Assembly (NCBI RefSeq): GCF_042665195.1 | Contig: NZ_JBHTBW010000021.1 | Coordinates: 177,942 to 241,941 of the forward strand | Reading direction: 5' to 3' | Origin: Laceyella putida | GTDB taxonomy: Bacteria > Bacillota > Bacilli > Thermoactinomycetales > Thermoactinomycetaceae | DNA: 64,000 nt | In this document: one piece after another, positions 26,291 to 35,795 of the stretch | How positions within the stretch are numbered: position 1 is the stretch's first letter | How the letters are laid out: every line of letters begins with the position of its first letter | Program-made: the position numbers and the translations under genes | The notes under the pieces: model-generated | What the model saw: the letters and a program-made list of their open reading frames with translations, nothing else | Databases searched by the model: none | Told to the model about the DNA's origin: nothing

Positions 26291-26334
26291 ACCCCGCTCA
26301 TTTCCTGTCCAAGCTGGAGAGAGAAGAGCGGGGT
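26291..26334 (+). other. Hairpin that buries the ribosome site of the PbpI-like gene
   Basis: ACCCCGCTC (26291-26299) pairs perfectly with GAGCGGGGT (26326-26334). The 3' arm contains the only purine-rich ribosome site before ATG 26343, and GTTTAT follows, a poor T run. It could end the phoX transcript or control translation of the next gene. Confidence 0.65.
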
Positions 26335-26342
26335 GTTTATGT

Positions 26343-28139
26343 ATGAGAAAGTGGCGTACCTGGTTAATCAGCTTCGGATTGATCGCCACGTTTGGCCTGA
26401 TCGTGTGGCGTCTTTATTATATTCAGATTGAGGCGACACGCTCATTTTCCATGTTCAATCAGCGGGTGGATCTCATCAAATTGGCGGAAGAGCGCCACCA
26501 GGAAGAAATGTTGCTCAACAGCGGCCGGGGTGCGATCTTGGATCGTCACGGGGAGCGATTGGCTGGTGGGGATGATTATCACCTCCTTGTGTTTCCGCAG
26601 ACCCCATATCAGTTAAAATCGAGAGCGAAGCAGTTTGCCCAATTGGCCTCCTTTATTCATATGCCGGTTGCGGAGCTGGCCGACCAATTGGCGCGGATCC
26701 GTTTTCCCCTTCTGCTCTCGGGAAGGATGGGAGAAGAAATGGTCTTGTCCCAAGCGGATAAGGAAATGATTCGCCAGTTGAATTTGCCGGGGGTGTTGGT
26801 GGTTCGCTCCGACTATCGGATGGCGATGAACCAGCCAGCCCAACAGGTATTAGGGCGTGTGATTCAAAATCCCGCCCTTTTAAAAGCATGGTATCCCGAT
26901 CATGTGGCGAACGGCCAATGGTCACCTGGCTCTTATATGGGGGTGACGGGAATCGAAGCCTCCTTTGAACCCTTTTTGCATGGCGGCAATGAGGAGCGCC
27001 TGGCTTATACGACGATGGGCAGCGGGCTGCCGCTTATCGGCGGGCAGATGAAGCTGAAACAAAACCGGGCAGGAGGCGATGCCATCCCTTATACAGTGGT
27101 GACCACGTTGGATAAGGAGATCCAGTTGCGCGTTGAACAGATCCTGCGTGAGGAAAACATGCAGGATGGAGCCGTCGTGGTGCAGGAGATCGCCAGCGGG
27201 GATATCTTGGCGATGGCAAGCCGCCCAGCGGTGACCAAGGGGGAAAATGAGAATCAACCTTGGGATAACCGGGCGCTGTTGGAGACAACACCCGGTTCAA
27301 TCTTTAAGACCGTGATCGCGGTTGCGGCGCTGGAACAGGGAATCGTGAAGCCGGATACGGTCTTTCATTGCGATGGGGAATTGGAACAGGCCCGTTTAAC
27401 GGATGAACAACCACATGGACGCCAAACGTTTGCGGAAGCTTATGCCGACTCCTGCAATGTGGTGCTGGGCATGATTGCGCAAAAATTGGGCGCGGAGCAA
27501 ATTGAAGCCTATGCCAAGCGGTTGGGCTTGACGCAAGAAGTGATCTGGTCCGGCAAAGTGTTTCACGATAAGCACTTTAAGCAGTTGCCACAGGAACAGA
27601 AAGGAATGGTCTTTGCCAAATCGACGCCGAAAAACGATCTCGGCGTTAAGGCCCAGACGGGGATTGGCCAGCGGGATGTGAGGGTGACCCCATTGCAAGC
27701 GGCCAATATGGTAACGGCTTTGTTTCACCAAGGAAAACCACCCAAACCCCGGGTGGTGAAGGAAATCCAAGATGGGACTGGACAGGTGATTTATCGGTTC
27801 CAGCCTCAATATGTGCCGGAAGCACAACCATTAAAACCGGAGACGATTGAAGCGATGAAGCGGATGATGCGCATGGTGGTTACCGAAGGGACCGGCCAAT
27901 CGATTGCCCATGCCGAGTGGCCCCTGGCCGCCAAAACAGGAACAGCGCAAATAGGAATGGATAAAAAACGTTATAACAAATGGATGATTGGTTTTGGTCC
28001 ATACGCCAAACCGAAAGTGGCCATCTCCGTGGTGTTGAGAGGGATAGGAAACCCGGATGATCCGCGGGCCAAGCGGATTTTCATGAAAATAACGGACGAA
28101 ATAGCAAAACTGGGGAAATCGGATGAAAAGCAACGCTGA
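26343..28139 (+). CDS. pbpI: Class B penicillin-binding protein, PbpI (YrrR)-like transpeptidase
   Basis: 598 residues. One N-terminal membrane segment (about 8-26), a dimerisation/pedestal domain (about 55-240) and a transpeptidase domain with the acyl-serine box SIFK (319-322), SCN (370-372) and KTGTAQ (531-536). It cross-links peptidoglycan outside the membrane. B. subtilis yrrR lies in the same neighbourhood near mltG and is produced during sporulation, which may hold here too. The ribosome site lies inside a hairpin. Confidence 0.88.
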   Translation: MRKWRTWLISFGLIATFGLIVWRLYYIQIEATRSFSMFNQRVDLIKLAEERHQEEMLLNSGRGAILDRHGERLAGGDDYHLLVFPQTPYQLKSRAKQFAQLASFIHMPVAELADQLARIRFPLLLSGRMGEEMVLSQADKEMIRQLNLPGVLVVRSDYRMAMNQPAQQVLGRVIQNPALLKAWYPDHVANGQWSPGSYMGVTGIEASFEPFLHGGNEERLAYTTMGSGLPLIGGQMKLKQNRAGGDAIPYTVVTTLDKEIQLRVEQILREENMQDGAVVVQEIASGDILAMASRPAVTKGENENQPWDNRALLETTPGSIFKTVIAVAALEQGIVKPDTVFHCDGELEQARLTDEQPHGRQTFAEAYADSCNVVLGMIAQKLGAEQIEAYAKRLGLTQEVIWSGKVFHDKHFKQLPQEQKGMVFAKSTPKNDLGVKAQTGIGQRDVRVTPLQAANMVTALFHQGKPPKPRVVKEIQDGTGQVIYRFQPQYVPEAQPLKPETIEAMKRMMRMVVTEGTGQSIAHAEWPLAAKTGTAQIGMDKKRYNKWMIGFGPYAKPKVAISVVLRGIGNPDDPRAKRIFMKITDEIAKLGKSDEKQR

Positions 28140-28184
28140 ATGAAGAGTTGATTTGTTTTGAAATAGAAGATTATATGAATATAA

Positions 28185-28216
28185 AAGCAACCAGATCGAC
28201 TTCTGGTTGTTTTGTT
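28185..28216 (+). terminator. Terminator after pbpI
   Basis: CAACCAGA-TCGACT-TCTGGTTG followed by TTTTGTT. Confidence 0.85.
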
Positions 28217-28275
28217 ATGTCGATATGATTATCATATAGTTAGGCTAAAAGGATAAGGTAAAAGGAGTAGAAACG

Positions 28276-28605
28276 ATGAAGATCACAGTGAACCTGACAA
28301 AGGCTGAACTAGATTTGATTGAAGAAGCACTCTTACAGTACCAAAATCTGTTGTTGAAGTCCAAAGACCAGGATGAGATGGTATCGGATGAGTTGAAACT
28401 GGTTCGCCGCGTCTTGGAAGAATTCGGCATGGAAGGATTGGATGATGAACAGTTGGAGCAAATCCAACCACAAGGACAAAAAGCATTGCCGATCCCACCC
28501 GCCAACAACCAATATCCAACCCAACCCAACCAATTCCCTGGACCGAACCAATACCATGGTCCAGGCACGTTTGTAGCACCCAATCAATACCCGTTTTCTC
28601 GTTGA
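28276..28605 (+). CDS. Small protein with helical head and N/Q/P-rich tail
   Basis: 109 residues. Residues 1-65 are charged and helical (ELDLIEEALLQYQNLLLKSK); residues 75-109 are a low-complexity tail with repeated PNQ/NQY units (NQFPGPNQYHGPGTF). AAAGGAG precedes the ATG. Such tails occur in spore surface proteins, but I recognise no family and the spore link is inference. The upstream promoter region is AT-rich and unresolved. Confidence 0.7.
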   Translation: MKITVNLTKAELDLIEEALLQYQNLLLKSKDQDEMVSDELKLVRRVLEEFGMEGLDDEQLEQIQPQGQKALPIPPANNQYPTQPNQFPGPNQYHGPGTFVAPNQYPFSR

Positions 28606-28685
28606 TGCCAGCTTGAATAAAAGGTGAACATGGGGATGGATTCACTCCCTTTCTTAGCCTGATCCGTGCATGTTCATGCGCTAAT

Positions 28686-28722
28686 AGGAGTTGCCTCACT
28701 TGATGGGGTCAACTCCTTTTTA
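28686..28722 (+). terminator. Terminator-like hairpin
   Basis: AGGAGTTG with CAACTCCT (loop of about 16 nt) followed by TTTTTAT. The 60 bases before it contain another inverted repeat (TGAACATG with CATGTTCA). Confidence 0.75.
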
Positions 28723-28737
28723 TATCAATGCGAGCAA

Positions 28738-28826
28738 GAAAACCCCTAGCTTCAGCTATGGGGATGAGAGCGAGCGTCGCGGGATAACCCAAGAATTCCC
28801 TGCCTTTAGGCATGGGGAGTGGTCAA
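28738..28826 (+). mobile_element. Orphan right end (omega-RNA-like) of an IS200/IS605 element
   Basis: Two hairpins, CCCCTAGCTTCAGCTATGGGG (28743-28763, with bulges) and the CCTGCCTTTAGGCATGGGG hairpin (28798-28816), flank ATAACCCAAGAATTCCC and end in GGAGTGGTCAA. This is the layout of the 3' end of tnpB elements, where the right end doubles as the omega RNA scaffold. No tnpB or tnpA lies next to it. A related end occurs at 32585 on the other strand. Confidence 0.65.
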
Positions 28827-28954
28827 TTGACAGGCATAAAGAACAATGAACCAAGTAACACGATTTACTAACGGTTGGTTTAAAGAAGAAAAAACGAATA
28901 TATTATTGTATAATTAATTTTGATATAAACGAATTCATGTCTCAGGAGGCTTTT

Positions 28955-29785
28955 ATGCATGTTTTAAACAAGGGTTTGCTGGCTTTTACCCTGCTATTCT
29001 CTCTATCCGGTTGTTCGATGCCTTGGCAGGAGGAAAAGCCTGTCTTGGAAAAAACGGAACCTTCACTGCGTCCGCCCACGTTAGTGGAAGTGCTGGAATT
29101 GGCGGAGACAACGTTGAAACGAGGAGAAGGCTGGAGCTTTCAGCTCAAAAGCCAGGAAAAATTAACATTGAAGCAGCAACAGACGGGAGCCCGGTTTGAA
29201 GCAAAGGTCAATGTAACCATAGACCCTTATGCGTTAAGCAGTCAGGGTACCATCTTATCCAAGGGGAAGAAAAAAGCGGAGCAGTTGGTGATCATCGGGG
29301 AAAAAGGTTACCTCAAAGAGGGGAAAGGGCCTTGGAAGACGGGAACACGCGTCCAGATGCAGACGAGCATAGAAGATCCGACGCAAGCACTGGTTGAATT
29401 GGCATCAGTGGCCAAGCAAAAAAACGCCAAGCTGAAGATGGTGGAGTCGCATGGATACACCAGCGTTACGGCGGAGTTGGCCCCGGGGCAAAACGAAGGG
29501 GTTTTGTGGAGCAAGGCGCGGGCGGAGCTGGAGCCCACCCTGAAACAATTAAAGGGATTGGGAATCCGGGTTAATCCGGCTAAGATTTCCTTAAAATCCT
29601 ATAAAAGAGAAGTGCATATCGATCCAAAGACGCATGTGCTTCACGCCGTTTCGACTCAGTTTGTGTTTCAGCTTCCAACGGCGACGGGCATGATTGCCTA
29701 TCAACAAATCCAAACGGCAGAAGTGCGCGGTGTGTTCAAGGGAAGAATCACGCTTCCGGCCGAGTTACAACCGAAAGCAAAGTGA
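28955..29785 (+). CDS. Lipoprotein of unknown function
   Basis: 276 residues from ATG 28955 (AGGAGG at good spacing; TATAAT at 28909-28914). The signal peptide ends in the lipobox LSGC, so the mature protein is lipid-anchored outside the membrane. The rest is beta-rich and shows the curved-sheet pattern of LolA/LppX-like or YhaP/DUF6612-type lipoproteins (FQLKSQEKLTLKQQQTGARF, IDPKTHVLHAVSTQFVFQL). No specific family is certain. Confidence 0.8.
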   Translation: MHVLNKGLLAFTLLFSLSGCSMPWQEEKPVLEKTEPSLRPPTLVEVLELAETTLKRGEGWSFQLKSQEKLTLKQQQTGARFEAKVNVTIDPYALSSQGTILSKGKKKAEQLVIIGEKGYLKEGKGPWKTGTRVQMQTSIEDPTQALVELASVAKQKNAKLKMVESHGYTSVTAELAPGQNEGVLWSKARAELEPTLKQLKGLGIRVNPAKISLKSYKREVHIDPKTHVLHAVSTQFVFQLPTATGMIAYQQIQTAEVRGVFKGRITLPAELQPKAK

Positions 29786-29972
29786 TGCGGGAACCAACGC
29801 TCTAACCAACAAATGAGAAGCGCCTCTCATTGACGATCACCTGGCCTTGGACTGGGTGTGATTGTTTTTCCCCGACATGGCGGTTTGGGATGGCTGAGCT
29901 CAACTAAACTCCGAATTCAATTCAGAATGTTGAGATGATTTGGATTGACCTTTAATCGAGGGAGGAGAAAGG

Positions 29973-30746
29973 ATGAACCGAAAGGACAAGGTGCGACAAC
30001 AGTTTGGCGCAACGGCGGAGGGTTATGCGACGAGCGAGATTCATGCCAAGGGACAAGACTTGGCGTGGATCGTAGAAGAAGTGTCCCGCTTGGAACCGCG
30101 CTCGCTCCTGGCGCTCGATATCGCAACAGGGGCCGGAAATACGGCATTTGCCTTAAGCTCTTGTGTCGGACGCGTGATTGGTTTGGATTTGACTGAGCAA
30201 ATGGTGGAAGTGGCGGCACGGGGGGCACGGGAGCGGGGAATTCGGAATGTGACTTGGATGGTCGGTGATGCTGAACAATTGGCCTTTCCCGACCAATTGT
30301 TTGATGTGATCACCTGCCGGTTGGCCGCACACCATTTTCCGCGCGTAGCCCAGGCTTTTAAAGAAGTGGTTCGTTGCCTGGTGCCGGGTGGCTGTTTTAT
30401 CTTGATCGATAATGTCGCTCCTGAAGGGCCGGGTGAAGAAACGCTTTATAATCAGATTGAGGCGTTGCGGGATCCGTCTCATGGGCATATCCATACGGTT
30501 GAAGGTTGGACCTCATTCCTGAAAGAAGCGGGTTTTACGCGGGTGGAACGGGTGCGCGCATGGACATTTGCCGAAGATATGCATCAGTGGTTTGAACGCA
30601 TGAAAACGCCCCAAGATCACAGGGAAAAGATATTGGCGCTGCTAAAGGCCGCTCCATCGGCACAACAAGCCGCCTTGGGATTCGATCCGAGCAGTGACCG
30701 GCCCAAATGGCTGTTGCGCAAAGCGTTGTGGGTTTGCAAGAAGTAG
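29973..30746 (+). CDS. Class I SAM-dependent methyltransferase, YcgJ/UbiE-like
   Basis: 257 residues with motif I ALDIATGAGNTAFAL (about 48-62), strand-2 acid IGLDLTEQMVEVA, DVITCRLAAHHF and LVPGGCFILIDN. The C-terminal half (GWTSFLKEAGF, FEDMHQWF-like region) fits the YcgJ-type small-molecule methyltransferases. Substrate unknown. GGGAGGAG precedes the ATG, and a terminator closes the gene, which appears monocistronic. Confidence 0.87.
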   Translation: MNRKDKVRQQFGATAEGYATSEIHAKGQDLAWIVEEVSRLEPRSLLALDIATGAGNTAFALSSCVGRVIGLDLTEQMVEVAARGARERGIRNVTWMVGDAEQLAFPDQLFDVITCRLAAHHFPRVAQAFKEVVRCLVPGGCFILIDNVAPEGPGEETLYNQIEALRDPSHGHIHTVEGWTSFLKEAGFTRVERVRAWTFAEDMHQWFERMKTPQDHREKILALLKAAPSAQQAALGFDPSSDRPKWLLRKALWVCKK

Positions 30747-30769
30747 CCTGCATGACTGTTAAATAAATG

Positions 30770-30800
30770 AAAAAGCTAGGTTGAATCCTAGCTTTTTCTA
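30770..30800 (+). terminator. Terminator after the methyltransferase gene
   Basis: AAAAAGCTAGG-TTGAAT-CCTAGCTTTTT. The following 210 bases to 31010 hold no gene I can support. Confidence 0.92.
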
Positions 30801-31010
30801 TTTCGCCCTAGTTATGTTTAATCAGGGGATGGTTTTTATTTTTTGATTTGGCAGGAAATGATTGCCGACGAGTCGTATGCAATATGGAAAGGGTAACGCA
30901 ATCGCAATGGATTACATAACAGGGAAGCGAACAGATCCGTTCAAGAGAGGTTCTACCAGATCCAGTCCCTTACCTAATTGGTTGCATGACATAAAAAAAG
31001 GAGAGTCGTT

Positions 31011-31322
31011 ATGTTGAAAACGATGGATACAACAACAGCCGCGGAGGAAGGGTTCGTGGGGAAAATGGCGGAGAATGGCAGTGTGGCATTTAACAAGTCA
31101 AGTAAAAAATCCGAACGGAAGAATGACCACTCCAAAGGAATTTTGGCTCACTACATGGCCACCAATGTGGTGGAAAATTACATCCGTGTGGAAACCAGTA
31201 TGCCGGAATCGCTCTATCGTTTCTTTGAAGAGTATTGCCGGCGTTATAATATCACTGTCGCGCAGGCCTTGTGTTTGTTGGTGGAGATTGAGCGTGATCT
31301 GATCCGCGGGATCGAAGAGTGA
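31011..31322 (+). CDS. Small protein with possible ribbon-helix-helix fold
   Basis: 103 residues, start after AAAAGGAG. A polar, probably flexible first half is followed by RVETSMPESLYRFFEEYC and NITVAQALCLLVEIERDL, a strand-helix-helix pattern like MetJ/Arc-type or other small DNA-binding proteins. No family is certain. It precedes mobA by 124 bases on the same strand. Confidence 0.6.
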   Translation: MLKTMDTTTAAEEGFVGKMAENGSVAFNKSSKKSERKNDHSKGILAHYMATNVVENYIRVETSMPESLYRFFEEYCRRYNITVAQALCLLVEIERDLIRGIEE

Positions 31323-31446
31323 ACCGCTCTTTTGTGAACGCAGATGATTCAGTTGTCCAGGTTTAAGGGGTTCCCAAGCGGAAAAAAGCGGTTCTGACGA
31401 AGCCGATGAAGGAATGGGCATCCCTCGCAGCCAAAGGGGAGAGAGA

Positions 31447-32052
31447 ATGGAGATTGCGGGCGTCATCTTAGCCGGGGGACAAAATCGGCGGATGCATGGA
31501 CAGATGAAGGCATTGTTGCCAATAGGGGAAGAGATGATCATTGAGCGGCAAGTCAGGGAGATGAAGCGGATTTGTCAGCAGGTCATATTGGTGACCCAGC
31601 AACCGGAAGTGTTTCCTGCGTGGGTTAAGCGGGAGGTGCAGGTGATTGGGGACGAGATTGCCGGATGTGGTCCGTTAAGTGGGATGGATGCCGCCTTTGC
31701 AGTAGCCGCGACGCCGTATGTATGGGTGGTGGCTTGCGACATGCCGTATCTTTCGGCGGTGGTAGCGGCCGCGTTGAAACAAGAACTGGAACGGTTGCGG
31801 AAAGAAGCGGCGATCCCGCGTCTTCAAGGCAAAGATCATCCGCTGCATGGGGTGTATCGGGTCGACACGGGTGAGCGAATACGGGAACTCCTGTTGCGGA
31901 AGCAGTATCGGGTCAAGGAGTTGCTGCAACAATTGTCATGCGCTTATGTGGAGGAACGTTTCTTTGCCGAGCAAGACCTTTCCACGCGATGTGTGATCAA
32001 TATCAACACAAGGGAAGAGTATGAGGCGTTCGTTAAACAGGGAGCTTCCTGA
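31447..32052 (+). CDS. mobA: Molybdenum cofactor guanylyltransferase
   Basis: 201 residues from ATG 31447 (AAGGGGAGAG). The nucleotidyltransferase signature AGVILAGGQNRRMHGQMKAL is at the start; VVACDMPYLS (about 90-100) carries the metal-binding Asp, and ACDMPY is typical of MobA. It attaches GMP to molybdopterin. No other molybdenum cofactor genes are in the window. Its stop codon lies inside the terminator hairpin. Confidence 0.88.
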   Translation: MEIAGVILAGGQNRRMHGQMKALLPIGEEMIIERQVREMKRICQQVILVTQQPEVFPAWVKREVQVIGDEIAGCGPLSGMDAAFAVAATPYVWVVACDMPYLSAVVAAALKQELERLRKEAAIPRLQGKDHPLHGVYRVDTGERIRELLLRKQYRVKELLQQLSCAYVEERFFAEQDLSTRCVININTREEYEAFVKQGAS

Positions 32053-32076
32053 TGCGGGAAGCTCCCTGTTCTTCAA
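32037..32076 (+). terminator. Terminator overlapping the mobA stop codon
   Basis: ACAGGGAGCTTCC-TGATGC-GGGAAGCTCCCTGT followed by TCTTC; the TGA stop is in the loop. Confidence 0.88.
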
Positions 32077-32217
32077 ATGAACCGGTAATAGAAACAAGGT
32101 GAAACGAATCTTGCGCATTGGCACAAACATAATACCCTTAGGTAACAAGGTAAACCCTCTTATTAGCAATGCCCATTTGCCGGATTGAGTGGGCATCTAA
32201 GGAAAAGCGATTTAAGA

Positions 32218-32550
32218 TTAGACAGCATTGGAAAAGAGGCTGGTTGGGACTAAAAATAACCAAGGCGCGGTGATGATGCCCATGGTTAAGCCCAGGCGAT
32301 AAGCCACTTTCTCTTCAACGCCGGCACGGTATGCCAGCCAATGGTTGAATCGGAACAGGAGGTAGCCGCAAAAGATCACGACCAACAGGTGAATCAGTAC
32401 AGTGGTCGGTTCATTCCATATGAAGTAGATGTCGAGGATTTTCCCTGTCATTGCTTCGTATGACGAAATGAGGATGCTCAGCGTCAACACGCCGATGATA
32501 TCGACAAGAAACCCGATGCCATAGGCCTGCAAGATAAGTCTGCGCATGTT
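32218..32550 (-). pseudogene. Membrane protein gene probably truncated by an IS200/IS605 end
   Basis: The open frame reads from the IS right end (first residues come from the element) into a protein with three hydrophobic segments (GFLVDIIGVLTLSILIS, VLIHLLVVIFCGYLLF, LGLTMGIITAPWLFLVP). Without the IS part it would start near MRRLILQAYGIGF. The abrupt junction 30 bases before this Met suggests loss of the native 5' end and promoter. Family not recognised; it may still be translated from an internal start. Confidence 0.5.
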
Positions 32551-32584
32551 TTTCCATGGCAAGGAGACGCCATTGTACCGCAAC

Positions 32585-32895
32585 TTGAGACTCCACACGG
32601 CTGAAGCCGTGGGATTCTTGGGTAGTTAGCGCACTCAATCCATTTCTGCTTCATGCAACTCCCAAGTTCAGGGCTGTCTCATCAGCCCATCCCATGCAGT
32701 TCTACAACTCATGTTGCATGTACCCACATGGGCGGAACGCCTGTTACCAGCGTCCTAGTTCCGTTTCACTCACTCTCATGATTTTACCCAGTGGGAGAGA
32801 TTGGTTCGCCACTGGAACCCCATATCATGACGTACAGAGGAACAAAACCCACTACCAGTGGGATGAGCACCGCTCATGCGTTAGATTATACTGAA
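32585..32895 (-). mobile_element. Decayed IS200/IS605 (tnpB) 3' end with omega-RNA-like right end
   Basis: On the minus strand the segment ends in CTACCCAAGAATCCCACGG and CTTCAGCCGTGTGGAGTCTCAA. The CACGGCTTCAGCCGTG hairpin (32597-32612) and the ACCCAAGAAT block match the end at 28738. Upstream of it (higher coordinates) the sequence is stem-loop rich with no open tnpB frame, so only the 3' region survives. From 32900 to 33217 I see inverted repeats but no gene. Confidence 0.65.
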
Positions 32896-33217
32896 AATTG
32901 TTGTTCTTAACAATCCCATAAAGGGATTACCGAGCAACGCAGACTTTCATCCCATCCTTGAAAGAGTTGGGCTTTCAGTCGGCAACTTCTGTAAAGGGAT
33001 GAAGATGAGTAGCGGGATAAAAATGGCGATCCACAAAGGGAAGATGAGATTATACAAGTTGATGCCTGGTTGCGTATTCCTCACCAGGGGCCTTCCTTGA
33101 ATAAGACAATCGGGAATTATCGGGGATTCCCTGTGTGTCGATATGGCCTAATCGCTTACTCAGGCAGTGTCCACTTCCACCAGTGAGGAATCCCCGGGGA
33201 ATCTTTTGTTGCCCGCT

Positions 33218-33612
33218 TTACCCCTTCGCATCAATGATCAGAAAATATTCGCATGTTGTATCTTGACGGTTATCAAAGCGATGGTCCACATTGGCTTCGA
33301 AATAAAAAGAATCTCCTTCGTCAAGGTTGTAGCGATATGTTTCATCCAACGTGACCGTGAGGCTTCCTTTGCTGACGTAAACATATTCTTTGACATGTTT
33401 CTTATGGGCGGGGAAAATTCCAGTGCTCTGACGGGGCGGCAAAACATTCAAAATGAATTCAATCCCTTTGGACGGAAACGCGGGCGAGAGAAGGTGGCGT
33501 TTAAAGCCGCTTTCGTCATCGCTTAAGATGATCCGTTCCGCCCGGGGAATGAGAATGGCGTCGCGGATTTCGCGTTGCTCCAGCAGTTGGGAGACAGATA
33601 CGTTGAGGGAAT
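33218..33612 (-). pseudogene. XRE-cupin regulator, N-terminal HTH deleted
   Basis: The frame encodes the end of a helix-turn-helix (SLNVSVSQLL) and a complete small cupin domain (HKKHVKEYVYVSKGSLTVTL, EGDSFYFEANVDHRFDN), the usual layout of XRE-cupin metabolic regulators. Residues before SLNVSV do not fit the family, and the HTH itself is missing, so the 5' part has been lost at about 33612. It abuts a truncated response regulator on the opposite strand. Confidence 0.75.
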
Positions 33613-33695
33613 TCGGTTGCCCGAAAACGGTTATGGATCGCGTTAACCAGGGGGATGTGTACAATGCCAAACCAAGAGAAAGGATTTTGTTCGTA

Positions 33696-34235
33696 TCAAG
33701 ATTGGATGTGATGATGCCGAAACGGAATGGCTTTGAAGTGTGCAAGATGCTCCAAGCCAGGTTTGATGTGGGCGTGATTCTTCTCACCGCCAAGAATGAT
33801 ATTGTGGACAAAGTATTGGGGCTGGAATTTGGGGCGGATGATTATGTGACGAAACCGTTTGACATCCGTGAATTGGTAGCCCGGGTTAAATCCCTTATCC
33901 GGCGTTTGGATAAGAAACATCCCCATTCTCCTGCGGAATTGCGGGTAAGTGGACTGCGGATCGGCTTAAAACAGCGCAAAGTCCTGGTGCATGATCAAGA
34001 GGTCGAGCTGACCCCCAAGGAATTCGACCTGCTGGCTTTGCTGTTCTCCAATCTGGAGCGTGTCTATACGCGGGAAGAATTGCTGGATTTGGTCTGGGGG
34101 ATGGAATACGTCGGAGGGACGCGGACTGTGGATATTCATATCCAACGCTTGCGCAAAAAGTTGGGCCCTTCATGCCAACAGTTGTTGCAAACCGTGTATG
34201 GTGTGGGATACAAAGCGGTCGGTGACTGCGGATGA
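33696..34235 (+). pseudogene. OmpR/PhoB-type response regulator, 5' truncated
   Basis: The similarity starts inside the receiver domain at LDVMMPKRNGFEV (containing the phospho-acceptor Asp) and continues through the conserved Lys (DDYVTKPFD) and a full winged-helix output domain (LTPKEFDLLALL, RTVDIHIQRLRKKLG, TVYGVGYK). The first 45 or so residues, with the acidic pocket, are missing and replaced by unrelated sequence. It overlaps the kinase start by four bases (ATGA), the remains of a two-component operon. Confidence 0.8.
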
Positions 34236-35690
34236 ACCTGAGCATCCGGATCAAATCCAGTGTTTTTTTGGCGCTCTTACTTTTGTTGACGGTCTTCATT
34301 TTAAGTACGATGGTGCTGAAAAGTGTGGAAACCAATCAACGACAACAGCAGGAAGCCGCGCTTGACCACCAAATCAAGCTGGCCCATCTGACCATCACCG
34401 AAGCGTATTTGGTCTCCACATCAGAGCAACCGCAATCCTTCACGCGGTTTATGGACCGCCACGGCCAGGAGCTTGCGACGCAAATCGGCTTGACGAGCGG
34501 TTTGCATGTGCGCCTCTTCAACCAACAAGGGACGGAGATCGGGAACTCCGCCTCCAATATTAATTCAAGAAACATCCGCCCGCTCGTTTCGCAAGCGCTC
34601 AAGGGGAAAATCGCATATCAAACGCAAGGGGAAACCTTGGTTTATGTCTCCCCTCACATTGGAAATGAAGTGCAGGTAGATGGAGTATCCAGTGGCAAAA
34701 GATCAGGCCTTCTATCATTATATCTATACTCGTTTTCTATCTATCGGCACATTGATTTTCATCATCAGTTTTATTGTCGGCTACCTCTATTTCAGCCGTC
34801 TCACCGGGGGGATCATGCGGTTGAAAACAGCAGTGGAACAAATCCGGCGAGACGCGTTTCTGGCCAAGTCGCCGCTCGATCGGAAGGACGAGTTGGGCGA
34901 CTTGAGCCAAGGCGTATATTATATGAGCACGCAAATCGCCCAGCATATCGAACAGTTGCAAGAAGAGAAAGACAAATTGCGGGCGGCGGTCGAACAGCTC
35001 AAACAGCTGGAGCAAAAACAAAAACGTTTCATCGGCAATGTGACGCACGAATTTAAAACTCCCTTGACGGTCCTGAAAGCGTATACAGATTTGCTCGAAT
35101 GGTATCCGGATGATCTTGAGCTGATCAGTGATGCGAAACGGAAACTTGGCAAGGTGACGGACAACTTGATTCAAATGGTGGAGAAAGTGCTGTATTTGGC
35201 CTCTTTGGAACAATACGATTTCACCCATTACGCCGAGCCGGTTGCCGTCAAGGAAACGCTGGGTGAATTGTGTGAACGGATGAAAGGGAAAGCGCAAACA
35301 TTGGGCATCAAGTTGCATATTGCGTTGACCGAAGCGGTGATCTGGGCAGATCGGGAGAGTGTGATGCATATCTTCATGAATCTGTTGGATAATGCGATCA
35401 AATATAACCGACCGCAAGGGGAAGTGTGGGTGGATAATGAAATCCAGGGAAACGAAGTCGTCATTCGCGTCGGCGATACGGGGATGGGAATTCCCGAGGC
35501 CGCCCGCGCCAAAATCTTTGAGCCGTTTTATACGGTGAACAAAGACCGTTCACGCCAATCCGGGGGAACGGGATTGGGATTGACCCTCGTCAAAGAGTTG
35601 GTGGAGAAACAAGGAGGCAAGATTCAGCTGAAAGAAGAGAAGGGGCAGGAAACTTGTTTTGTCGTTACCTTTTCAAGGCATCAACCCTGA
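34232..35690 (+). pseudogene. Sensor histidine kinase, frameshifted
   Basis: The first frame has two-membrane-segment sensor features: TM1 (FLALLLLLTVFILSTMVL) and an extracytoplasmic domain; it leaves the family near 34670. The kinase continues in another frame from about 34680: TM2 (IGTLIFIISFIVGYLYF), HAMP, H-box GNVTHEFKTPLTVL, N-box FMNLLDNAIKY, and the ATP lid GTGLGLTLVKELVEK. A TAG directly precedes the second ATG. One base is lost or gained, or the read is wrong. Together with the truncated regulator, the system looks inactive. Confidence 0.82.
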
Positions 35691-35795
35691 AGTTACAACT
35701 TTGAAACAATGAATTGCTAGTTGGAAACGATCGTTGATCTTGTGGAGAAAAACGTTTGTTATGCTGGAAGCAAGAGAAGGGAAGGAGGCTTCAGA

